Below are positions 8,965 to 16,179 of a DNA stretch of 64,000 nt, in pieces (position 1 is the first letter of the stretch; each line of letters begins with the position of its first letter). Under the pieces are notes generated by a model. It had not been told where the DNA came from. It saw only the letters and a list, made by a program, of their open reading frames with translations, and searched no databases. The stretch comes from Pleomorphomonas sp. JP5. Its GTDB lineage: Bacteria > Pseudomonadota > Alphaproteobacteria > Rhizobiales > Pleomorphomonadaceae. The stretch is from the NCBI RefSeq assembly GCF_023721815.1, contig NZ_JAMDLI010000008.1:705944-769943 (forward strand). The letters are read 5' to 3'. The translations under genes were made by a program, and so were the position numbers.

Positions 8965-8991
8965 TCGTCGGCCAATCCCATGGGCCGACGA
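8965..8991 (+). promoter_or_regulatory. Intercistronic hairpin after binding-protein gene
   Basis: TCGTCGGCC and GGCCGACGA pair perfectly over 9 bases around a 9-base loop, 22 bases after the binding-protein stop and before the ATPase start at 9016. It has the same relative position as the hairpins at 2514-2538, 20316-20336 and 42239-42263. Confidence 0.65.
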
Positions 8992-9015
8992 CAGTCGTTC
9001 GCAGAACAGGCAGCC

Positions 9016-9795
9016 ATGTCAGACACGCCCGCCATCCGCGTCGATCGCGTCAGCAAAACCTTCCACCTCGCCGATGGTCGCGAGCTGACAGCACTGACCG
9101 ACATCGACCTGACGATCGCCCCAGGCGAGTTCGTCGCCTTGCTCGGCCCATCGGGCTGCGGCAAAAGCACGATCCTTCGCCTTGTGGCCGCGCTGGAAGA
9201 GGCGACGGCCGGTCGCGTCACCATCGAAGGTCGGGCGCCGGCCGAACTCTGTCACAGCCATAGGCTCGGCGTCGCCTTTCAGGACCACGCCCTACTGCCC
9301 TGGCTCGACATCGAAGCCAACGTTTCCCTGCCCTTTCACCTGGCCGGGCGGCCGGTGGACGGCCAGCGCGTCAAGGATCTGATCGCTCTCGTCGGCCTCG
9401 CCGGCTTCGAGAAGGCTCGCCCCAAGCAACTGTCGGGCGGCATGCGGCAAAGGGCATCCATTGCCCGCGCGCTCGTGCTGGAGCCTGAAGTACTGCTGCT
9501 CGACGAGCCGTTCGGCGCCCTCGACGCCGTCACACGTCGTCAGATGAACGTCGAACTGCAACGCATCTGGAGCCGCCACCGCATCACGACGCTGCTGGTC
9601 ACCCATTCCGTCGATGAGGCGCTGTTCCTCGCCGACCGCGTGGTGGTGATGAGCGGGCGTCCAGGGCGGGTCATTCTCGATCTGCCGGCACCCTTCCCCC
9701 GGCCACGCGCCCCCGCCGTGATGCGCGAACCGACGTTCCACGACATGGTGGATCGGCTGACGGAAGCCTTGGAGCCGGAGGGCGCGCACGCATGA
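9016..9795 (+). CDS. ABC transporter ATP-binding protein (SsuB/TauB class)
   Basis: A 259-residue ATPase. Walker A (GPSGCGKS), the Q-loop (VAFQDHALLPWL), the signature LSGGMRQR, Walker B (LLLDEPFGALD) and the switch histidine (LVTHSVDEAL) are all present. The Q-loop form with PWL and the compact length are typical of nitrate/sulfonate/taurine/HMP importers. The ATG at 9016 gives the normal family length; an upstream extension in frame would run through the hairpin. It overlaps the first permease gene by 4 bases. Confidence 0.92.
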   Translation: MSDTPAIRVDRVSKTFHLADGRELTALTDIDLTIAPGEFVALLGPSGCGKSTILRLVAALEEATAGRVTIEGRAPAELCHSHRLGVAFQDHALLPWLDIEANVSLPFHLAGRPVDGQRVKDLIALVGLAGFEKARPKQLSGGMRQRASIARALVLEPEVLLLDEPFGALDAVTRRQMNVELQRIWSRHRITTLLVTHSVDEALFLADRVVVMSGRPGRVILDLPAPFPRPRAPAVMREPTFHDMVDRLTEALEPEGAHA

Positions 9796-10544
9796 TCTCC
9801 GCTCGCAGCCAGTCCTTCGTACTGGGTTTGATCGGCATATCGCTGTTTCTAGTCGCCTGGGAAGTGATCGGCACCTATCACCTTGCCGGCCTGACGTGGC
9901 CGCCCTTGTCGACCGTGCTTGCCTTCCTGACGACGCCGGCCAAGTTGCCGCTGTTCGGCCGAGCCGCCGCCGCAAGCTTCACCTCGGTGGCCATCGGCTA
10001 TCTTTGCGGCGCCTTTGGCGGGCTTGCCCTGGCGCTTGTCAGTCACCTGGTAGCGCCGGTCCGCCCCGGTCTCGACCGGCTGGTGGCGGTCATCCACGCT
10101 ATCCCATCGATCGCGCTGGCGCCCTTGCTGATCGTGCTGGCGAGCGCCGATGCGACACCGCCCGTCATTTCAGGCCTGGGCGTCGGCTACATCTTCTACG
10201 TCGCCGCCACCTCGGGGCTCGCAACGGCGAGCGCCTCGCATCGCGACCTGTTCGCCGTGCTGGGCGCAAGCCGGCTTTCGGTCACCCTGAGGCTCGATTT
10301 GCCATCGGCTTTTCCAGCCATTGCGTCGGCCATGAAGCTCTCTGTGCCGATCGCCTTCATCGGCGCCATCATCGGCGAGTGGTTCGGCGCCTCGCGAGGT
10401 CTCGGCCTCTTGATCGTCTCGGCCATGCAAAACTTCCAGATTCCGCTCCTCTGGAGCGCCGTGCTGATCACCGCCATCGCCTCGCTCACGTTGTTCGCCC
10501 TGTTCAGCCTTGCGGAGCGCCTGGTGCAGGAGCGCATGCGATGA
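9792..10544 (+). CDS. ABC transporter permease (SsuC/TauC class) 1
   Basis: A 250-residue inner-membrane protein with about six hydrophobic segments and an EAA-type loop near LFAVLGASRLSVTLRLDLPS. It pairs with the second permease at 10541-11299. Both ends show ATGA overlaps with their neighbours, so the three genes are translationally coupled. Confidence 0.9.
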   Translation: MISARSQSFVLGLIGISLFLVAWEVIGTYHLAGLTWPPLSTVLAFLTTPAKLPLFGRAAAASFTSVAIGYLCGAFGGLALALVSHLVAPVRPGLDRLVAVIHAIPSIALAPLLIVLASADATPPVISGLGVGYIFYVAATSGLATASASHRDLFAVLGASRLSVTLRLDLPSAFPAIASAMKLSVPIAFIGAIIGEWFGASRGLGLLIVSAMQNFQIPLLWSAVLITAIASLTLFALFSLAERLVQERMR

Positions 10545-11299
10545 CCGCCACAGCAGCCTCCATCTCTCACCTGCTGAGACGATACTGGGCCGTGGCGCTG
10601 GTCGTCGCCGGCTGGCAGATCTGGGTTTCGGCGGCTGGACTGTCGTCGATCGTGCTCCCCGGCCCACTGGCCGTCGCGGCGGACTTCGCAAGCGATCCGC
10701 TGAGCTACGCCCAACCCGCCGCCCTTACGTTCGTCGTCGCCCTCGCCGGCCTGCTGTTCGGCTTTGCACTGGGCGCCGGTCTGGCGATACTCAGTTGGTC
10801 GTCGCGAATCCTGAATGGCCTGCTGACCCCGCTCGGCCTGATCTTCACCTCGATTCCGGTGGTGACGCTGATCCCCATCATCGCCCGCCTCCTCGGTTAT
10901 GATCTTCGAACGGTCGTTGCCATCGTCTCGCTGATCTGCTTCTTCCCCGCCTTCGTTTACGTCGGCGCCGGTCTCAGGGCCTTGCCGCCGGGCAGCGACG
11001 ACTTGTTCCGGGTATTCGGGGGCTCGAAGCTGCAAAAGTTCACGCGTCTGGTGCTGCCGTCGGCGGTGCCAAACCTGATGCTGGCCTTTCGCCTGACCGC
11101 GCCGGAGGCCGTGCTCGCAGCCGTCGTCGCCGAGTTTCTCATGGGCACCGACGGCCTCGGCTACATGTTCCGCAAGGCCGCTGGCGAGTTCGACACCGAG
11201 CGAGCTCTCGCCACCTCATTGATCGCCACCATAACGTCGGTGGCCTGTTTCGGCTTGGCGCTGGCTGCCGAGCGTCGCGTTCTCCGCCGCTGGACCTGA
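10541..11299 (+). CDS. ABC transporter permease (SsuC/TauC class) 2
   Basis: A 252-residue inner-membrane protein of the same family as its neighbour, with several membrane segments and the cytoplasmic loop DDLFRVFGGSKLQKFTRLV. Importers of this class may use a homo- or heterodimer; two different permeases here imply a heterodimer. It starts at the ATGA overlap at 10541. Confidence 0.9.
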   Translation: MTATAASISHLLRRYWAVALVVAGWQIWVSAAGLSSIVLPGPLAVAADFASDPLSYAQPAALTFVVALAGLLFGFALGAGLAILSWSSRILNGLLTPLGLIFTSIPVVTLIPIIARLLGYDLRTVVAIVSLICFFPAFVYVGAGLRALPPGSDDLFRVFGGSKLQKFTRLVLPSAVPNLMLAFRLTAPEAVLAAVVAEFLMGTDGLGYMFRKAAGEFDTERALATSLIATITSVACFGLALAAERRVLRRWT

Positions 11300-11359
11300 G
11301 CCAGCGCGACAAAAGATCATCCGGACACCGCTTTGACACAACGGGCGCTGGATCGAACC

Positions 11360-11380
11360 GCGGGCGGTTTGACCACCCGC
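11360..11380 (+). promoter_or_regulatory. Hairpin between permease and RarA-C-like gene
   Basis: GCGGGCGGT and ACCACCCGC form a 9-base stem with one mismatch around a 3-base loop, 25 bases before the next start codon. There is no T-run. It may set a step in expression between the transporter genes and the two downstream genes. Confidence 0.4.
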
Positions 11381-11405
11381 ATCAAGACAGTGAAAGGATA
11401 ACAAG

Positions 11406-11987
11406 ATGGTCAAGGTTCAACAGCCCCCCGATCCATGGCAGCGCACCACCACCGAGCACGGCTTCTTCGCCGACGAGGTCATCTCCGCCCTGCAGAAGTG
11501 CACGCGACGCGGCATGACCGACAACGTTCTGCTCCTCGGCTGGGAGATGTTCATCACCAGCCCGGAAATGGAGGAGATGATGTGGTCGCGCCTGTGCGTG
11601 ATGGCGGTGGAGGATATCGGTCTCGGAAATCCCAACGCCCCCGTCCTCATCGAGACGCTCTACCAGCAGCACAAGCGCTATCCGCGCCCGGCCGGCGACC
11701 GCTTCCTGTTCGCCGCCCACGCCATCCGCGTCCTGACCAAGAGCGAGAAGGACCGCACCTCCGACGACATGGTCAACTGGGCCAAGCGCTCGATCGAACT
11801 TGGCGACAACCTGCCAGAGATCCCCGACGTGGCGCTCGACATGCATACCCGACGCGGCCAGGAGATGGGCCGCGACTACCTGTTCTTCATGTCGGAGGCT
11901 TCGAAGGTTGTTCCCGAGATCAAGGACAAGGAGCAGAAGTACAAGGACTGGATCATGAAGGCGCTCTCCGACGGGAGGCTGACATGA
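11406..11987 (+). CDS. Free-standing RarA/MgsA C-terminal-like protein
   Basis: A 193-residue protein resembling the C-terminal oligomerisation/substrate part of the RarA (MgsA/WRNIP1) AAA+ family. Visible cues are a helical segment with ALQKCTRRGMTDNVLLLGWEM, then MAVEDIGLGNPNAP, which matches the family's ASEDIGLADP motif, and a final MHTRRGQEMGRDY. It contains no Walker A or B and no AAA+ core, so it is not a truncated full-length gene but a short protein with its own start and an AAAGGA ribosome site. It overlaps the deoxyribosyltransferase gene by 4 bases and follows the NMT1-type importer by 106 bases. Its role is unknown; coupling suggests it works with the transferase. Confidence 0.65.
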   Translation: MVKVQQPPDPWQRTTTEHGFFADEVISALQKCTRRGMTDNVLLLGWEMFITSPEMEEMMWSRLCVMAVEDIGLGNPNAPVLIETLYQQHKRYPRPAGDRFLFAAHAIRVLTKSEKDRTSDDMVNWAKRSIELGDNLPEIPDVALDMHTRRGQEMGRDYLFFMSEASKVVPEIKDKEQKYKDWIMKALSDGRLT

Positions 11988-12577
11988 ACCGGCCGCGCGC
12001 CTATCTTGCCGGACCCGAGGTGTTCCTCGCCGACGGCGCGGCGATCATCTCCGCCAAGAACGATCTCGCTCTCGCCTATGGCTTCCTGCCCAACGGCATC
12101 GCCGAGGACGAGCTCGATCCGACCGGGCTGTCGCTGTTCGAGTTCGGCCACCGCATCAGTCTTGCCAATGAGAAGGCCATGCGGGCGTCGGACCTGATCA
12201 TTGCCAACCTGACGCCGTTCAGGGGGATTTCGGCCGACATCGGCACGGCCTTCGAGCTCGGCTTCATGTGCGCTCTCGGCCGGGCGGCCTATGGTTATAC
12301 CAACACCGTGCGCCCCTATTTCGAACGGCTGAAGGACGATTATTACCAAGGAGCCATCGCCAAGGCAGTCGACGGTGCAACGCGCGGCCCCGACGGCATG
12401 ATGGTTGAAGATCACGGGATGGCGGACAACCTGATGATCGACGGCGGCATCGAGACCCTCGGCGGCATCCTGGTACGGCGGCAGGTCCAGCCGGACCGAC
12501 TCTGGTCCGATCTCGCCGCCTTCGAGGATTGTCTCCGCGCGGCGGCGGTACGCTTCGGGCTGGCTGTCCCCGCCTGA
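11984..12577 (+). CDS. Nucleoside 2-deoxyribosyltransferase-family protein
   Basis: A 197-residue enzyme of the nucleoside 2-deoxyribosyltransferase/DNPH1-like fold. The N-terminal YLAGPEVF, the DLIIANLTPFRG segment and the DIGTAFELGF motif carrying the probable catalytic glutamate are clear. Family members transfer deoxyribose between nucleobases or hydrolyse the N-glycosidic bond of (deoxy)nucleotides. It is translationally coupled to the RarA-C-like gene and downstream of an importer that could carry a nucleobase-like compound. The acceptor base is unknown. Confidence 0.82.
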   Translation: MNRPRAYLAGPEVFLADGAAIISAKNDLALAYGFLPNGIAEDELDPTGLSLFEFGHRISLANEKAMRASDLIIANLTPFRGISADIGTAFELGFMCALGRAAYGYTNTVRPYFERLKDDYYQGAIAKAVDGATRGPDGMMVEDHGMADNLMIDGGIETLGGILVRRQVQPDRLWSDLAAFEDCLRAAAVRFGLAVPA

Positions 12578-12587
12578 TGAAACCGGT

Positions 12588-12613
12588 CGTGGCGGCGGCT
12601 TGTCGCCGTCACG
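12588..12613. terminator. Convergent hairpin between transferase gene and glycosyltransferase gene
   Basis: CGTGGCGGCG and CGCCGTCACG form a 10-base stem with one mismatch, covering the gap between two convergent genes and the last codons of the minus-strand gene. There is no strong T-run, so it may be a weak bidirectional terminator. Confidence 0.45.
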
Positions 12614-13292
12614 CCCCCGCCAGTCGACGCAACTGGCGGATCTGTCCGACAAAGCCGGTGACGCCTATGGTGCCGGCGATATCGACGAGCATGCCGGCGT
12701 CGGCGAGCAGCCCTCGCCACAGGCCGCGCTTGTCCGACTTCGCCGGGCTCGCAACCTCCGGCCATCGCACGATACGGATCGGCCGCCCCTCTTCGACGAG
12801 AAGCTCGTTGAGGAACACCTCGAAGCCGAAGCGACGCAGACGGTCCAGCGCCTCCAGCCGATCGGCGATCAGCGCCGTTGGCAGAACGCGCTCGCCGGAA
12901 ATGTAGTCGATGCCGATGCGCCGCCAGACCCAGGGCGCGTTGCCGCGCAAGGATACCGAGGCGTATGCAGCCCCCGCAGCGACCGGCGCGATCAGCGAAC
13001 TGACGACGCCCGGCGTCAGCCCGACAAGGTCGGCATCGATCAGCACGACATGACTTGTGCTGACGGTCTCCAGACCCAGGCGTAGCGCGTGCGTCTTGCC
13101 GCCGTTGCAGGGAGTGCGCAGCAACTCGGCGCCGTGACGCAAGGCAACCTCACCGGTACCGTCGGTCGAACCGTCGTCGATTACAACGACCCTGTCGACA
13201 CTCGGATGACCGACCACGGCGGCGAGCACACCAGGCAAACGCTCCGCCTCGTTGAACGCCGGAACAAGGCACGTGAATCTCGGACCGGTCAT
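12609..13292 (-). CDS. Family 2 glycosyltransferase
   Basis: A 227-residue GT-A glycosyltransferase. It begins with FTCLVPAFNEAERL, has VVIDDGSTDGT for nucleotide-sugar binding and VLIDADL as the DxD metal motif. The ATG at 13292 is preferred to an upstream one because it overlaps the stop of the DedA-like gene by 4 bases. It is the last gene of a four-gene operon with a GT21-like transferase, a DedA/VTT protein and a metallophosphoesterase. It probably transfers a sugar to a lipid or polyprenyl carrier; the acceptor is not known. Confidence 0.85.
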   Translation of the reverse strand: MTGPRFTCLVPAFNEAERLPGVLAAVVGHPSVDRVVVIDDGSTDGTGEVALRHGAELLRTPCNGGKTHALRLGLETVSTSHVVLIDADLVGLTPGVVSSLIAPVAAGAAYASVSLRGNAPWVWRRIGIDYISGERVLPTALIADRLEALDRLRRFGFEVFLNELLVEEGRPIRIVRWPEVASPAKSDKRGLWRGLLADAGMLVDIAGTIGVTGFVGQIRQLRRLAGA

Positions 13293-13867
13293 CGGCGAAC
13301 CCGTCTGCGTTGAAGGTAGACCACGGTGAACAAGCCTAGCCCCAGAGCCAGCAAGACCAGAGCCGCCTCGCCCGACAGCCACTTGGCAATGGTTCCATAG
13401 GCGCTACCGAACAGGTAGCCGAGAACCAGGAAGAACAGGCTTTTCGGTATGCTCGCCAGCGTGTTGGCGACAAGAAACTCCACGAAGGGCATGCGGGCCG
13501 CGCCGGCGGCCGTCAGGGCGGCGAAACCGGCGGCGTGAGTCAGCTTGGCCGCCACGAGAATACGGGTGCCTTTGCGCCGGAAGCCACGCATCAGATAGAA
13601 AAGCCGCCGACGCGACAGGCCAAGCCGATCGCGCCAGGCCGGGCTGAGACCACCAAGCGCCAGACGGCCAACGAGATACAGCAGGCTGTCGCCCACGATG
13701 TCGGCGATCACGACACATGGAACGATCTGCCATGGACTGAGGATCGACAGACTTGCCAGATAGCCGGCGATGACCGTTACGATCGGCCCCTCGATCACGG
13801 CCAGTGGCGTCAGTACCCACAGGCCGTAGCTCGACAGCATCGAGATGAGCTCGCCATGCTCAATCAT
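13289..13867 (-). CDS. DedA/VTT-family inner-membrane protein
   Basis: A 192-residue protein with several hydrophobic segments, a VIEGPIVTVIAGYLA segment close to the family's E-x-x-x-P entry motif, and the central VGDSLLYLVGR segment. It has a basic C-terminus (RRRVRR). DedA/VTT proteins move lipids such as undecaprenyl phosphate or phosphatidylethanolamine across the membrane. Placed between two glycosyltransferase genes, it may flip the glycolipid or its carrier. It overlaps both neighbouring genes. Confidence 0.82.
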   Translation of the reverse strand: MIEHGELISMLSSYGLWVLTPLAVIEGPIVTVIAGYLASLSILSPWQIVPCVVIADIVGDSLLYLVGRLALGGLSPAWRDRLGLSRRRLFYLMRGFRRKGTRILVAAKLTHAAGFAALTAAGAARMPFVEFLVANTLASIPKSLFFLVLGYLFGSAYGTIAKWLSGEAALVLLALGLGLFTVVYLQRRRVRR

Positions 13868-15002
13868 GATCCACCAGGGCCGGCGCCATGGGCTCGTCGG
13901 AGTCGTGTGGCGAAATGGCGTTGCCGCGCCATTCGATGTCGCGTTTCATGAAGGTTGCCAACCAAAGGGCCGGCAAAAGAATATCCCTGAGCGGCAAGGC
14001 CAGAACGTCTCGCCAGGACGATGGCCATCCTGCGCATCGCATCAGTATGAACTCGGCGCCATACCAGATGACCGCGACCGCCGGCAGCAGCACGGCCGAC
14101 ATGTCGAGCCCGTAGGCAGCGACCGCCACCAGGATGAACTGCACCATCGGTCCATTGAACGGCTCGGCGGCAAACAGAAGCGGGAAACCGTCGCGGCGGA
14201 CGCGGCTCCAACGGAGCTGGCGGTTCCACACGTCTCGGAACCGGCGCCGACCGATCGGCTGGGCAAACGGCAGCGGCGTCAGCCGCACCTTGAGGCCAGC
14301 CCCGCGTACCAGTTTGGTCGCGTTGACATCCTCTGCGAGATAACGGCCGAGAGCTTCAAGCCCACCGGCGTCGTTCAGCATCTTGCGATTCCAGAACAAC
14401 GTCTTGCCTTGAGCAAAACCGTTGCCGAGGCTGTCGGAAGCGAGCTGCAAGCGCGCCTGATTGCCGTTGAGAAAGGCGCATTCCAGCGAGCCCGCCAGGC
14501 CTTCGGGACGTTCGCCCACCGGTGGCGAAGAGACGAGGCCGGTCTCCTCGTCCCAGGACGCGACGACAGCGCCAAGATAATCGGGCGGAAGACGCAGGTT
14601 GCTGTCGGCCATGCAGACCCAATCGGTGTCGGCCGCCTGCCAGCCAGACCACAGATTGTTGAGCTTTGGATTGTGGGTGACCCGATGTTCGTCTGTGAAG
14701 AGGCGGGCTGGCCGGTTTGGATACTCGGCGATCAACTCGCGAAGCAGCGGCACGGACGGATCGTCATCAGAGGGAGCACAGAAGATCACTTCATAATCGG
14801 GATAATCCTGCTCGAACGAGCTTGCGAGTGTTTCCCGATCGAATGCCTCCCGGCCACAAACCGGGCGCAGCAGCGTCACCCTGGGCACGCCGATCGTACC
14901 TTCTTGCGGCAACCGTCGGCGCAGCCGAAAGAGATAGAGGCACACGGTGAGGATATGGGCGGCAAGCAAGGCTGCGGCAAGAACGATCAGGGCTTCTGTC
15001 AT
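13860..15002 (-). CDS. GT21-like glycosyltransferase (ceramide glucosyltransferase/HpnI type)
   Basis: A 380-residue membrane-anchored glycosyltransferase. It has an N-terminal membrane segment, a GT-A catalytic domain with CMADSN as the DxD-like motif and NRQLRW as the (Q/R)xxRW motif of processive or lipid-linked enzymes, then two or three C-terminal membrane segments. Relatives glycosylate ceramide, diacylglycerol or hopanoids. It overlaps its neighbours on both sides. The set predicts a sugar-lipid in the envelope, possibly a phosphorus-free lipid. Confidence 0.82.
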   Translation of the reverse strand: MTEALIVLAAALLAAHILTVCLYLFRLRRRLPQEGTIGVPRVTLLRPVCGREAFDRETLASSFEQDYPDYEVIFCAPSDDDPSVPLLRELIAEYPNRPARLFTDEHRVTHNPKLNNLWSGWQAADTDWVCMADSNLRLPPDYLGAVVASWDEETGLVSSPPVGERPEGLAGSLECAFLNGNQARLQLASDSLGNGFAQGKTLFWNRKMLNDAGGLEALGRYLAEDVNATKLVRGAGLKVRLTPLPFAQPIGRRRFRDVWNRQLRWSRVRRDGFPLLFAAEPFNGPMVQFILVAVAAYGLDMSAVLLPAVAVIWYGAEFILMRCAGWPSSWRDVLALPLRDILLPALWLATFMKRDIEWRGNAISPHDSDEPMAPALVDHD

Positions 15003-15841
15003 GCGTGGGCCACCTGGGCTTCAGTGAGGAGGCCAGCACCGAACGTCGACATGGCCCGGCCGTCGATCAGATGCAGGCGGCCATTGTAGTCCTCGGAAAG
15101 ACAAGTCATACTTGTAACCCAGTCGCCACAGTTGGCATAGAGGAGCCCATATCGGTCGTGCAGACCGGCCATGTGGTAGTGGCCGCAGATCACGCCATCG
15201 ACGTCGCGTTGGCGCGCGAGATCGACCAAGCGACGCTCATGCCCTCGCCCAAGATGAAGGGCGGCGTTCACCGCAGCGAAGGCGCTGTCGATCTTTCCAC
15301 CCCAGGTGGGCGAACGATGTTCTTCGCGCGGCATGGCGACTGCGCAGAGCAAGCGAGCGAAACCTTCGAGATAAGTGCCGATCCGCGTCAGAAGATGGCT
15401 ACGGATGAAGGCGCGATCCTGGTGATGGCCGTGAACCACCAGATAGCGCCGCCCGTCGGCCGCGACATGAACAACCTCATCGCGAGCTTCGACCGGTAAG
15501 CGTCGTCCACTCGGGACGAGGGACGGCTCCGGATCATGATTTCCGATGAGATAAATGAGCTTGGCTCCTTCCGAATGCCGACGGCGAAGATGCTCGACCA
15601 CCGCGTCGCAGGCCGCGGCACGTCCCAGCGAGAACGGAACGCCGGCATCGAGGATGTCGCCGACAAGCATGTAGGTATCGGCCCGGTTCTGCTCAAGGAA
15701 GCGAAGAACCAGATCGGCGCGGGCGCCAATCGCGCCAAGATGCAGGTCGGAGAGAAAAAGGCTGCGATGGCGGCGGACTGGCGCCTTCTTCGGGGCGGGT
15801 TCGGACAAGACACTCTCCTTCAGTTCCTGAATCTTCTCCAT
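14999..15841 (-). CDS. LpxH-like metallophosphoesterase
   Basis: A 280-residue calcineurin-fold phosphoesterase. The ordered metal motifs are SDLHLG, VGDILD, GNHDPE, VHGHHQD and GHYHMAG. It resembles UDP-2,3-diacylglucosamine hydrolase-like enzymes (UPF/YbbF family) but is longer. It is first in an operon with two glycosyltransferases and a DedA-like protein and overlaps the next gene by 4 bases, so it may dephosphorylate a lipid precursor before glycosylation. That role is inferred. Confidence 0.8.
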   Translation of the reverse strand: MEKIQELKESVLSEPAPKKAPVRRHRSLFLSDLHLGAIGARADLVLRFLEQNRADTYMLVGDILDAGVPFSLGRAAACDAVVEHLRRRHSEGAKLIYLIGNHDPEPSLVPSGRRLPVEARDEVVHVAADGRRYLVVHGHHQDRAFIRSHLLTRIGTYLEGFARLLCAVAMPREEHRSPTWGGKIDSAFAAVNAALHLGRGHERRLVDLARQRDVDGVICGHYHMAGLHDRYGLLYANCGDWVTSMTCLSEDYNGRLHLIDGRAMSTFGAGLLTEAQVAHA

Positions 15842-16179
15842 GGACAGAAGATCGACTGATTACCCGCCCAAGAAACTTTGCAGGATGATGACGGTTCCGT
15901 CGAAATCGACAATCGACGTATCGGACCTCCGCTAAACTCACAGAAATATTCGCGTTGCTCGAGAGAATACAACTTCGCCGTCGTATACTCACGATGTTGT
16001 TCTCAGCAGCCGGTTTCTGCCCGAGCATAGGATTGTTACAATACGGTGACATTGCGGCACCGGCCCGATACGGCTCCTTCTTTCGATGAAATGGATGTGA
16101 TCGTTCGACGGGAACGGTCCCTTGCCCTTCGAGCGAACATGATCTTTTCTGCGGCCCTGAATGAGATGGGAGCGCCGGC
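15842..16179. other. Divergent intergenic region with structured luxR leader
   Basis: These 338 bases separate the phosphoesterase operon from the LuxR-type gene and must hold both promoters. I see no coding region. Nested complementarity lies at 16099-16144: GATC, GTTCG and GGGA on the left pair with TCCC, CGAAC and GATC on the right. This could be a folded 5' leader for the luxR mRNA. No ordinary -35/-10 pair stands out. Confidence 0.4.

Noticed and set aside
13845-15089. Open frame of 414 codons on the plus strand across the glycolipid operon
   Set aside because: It crosses three overlapping minus-strand genes with catalytic motifs; its translation resembles no family.
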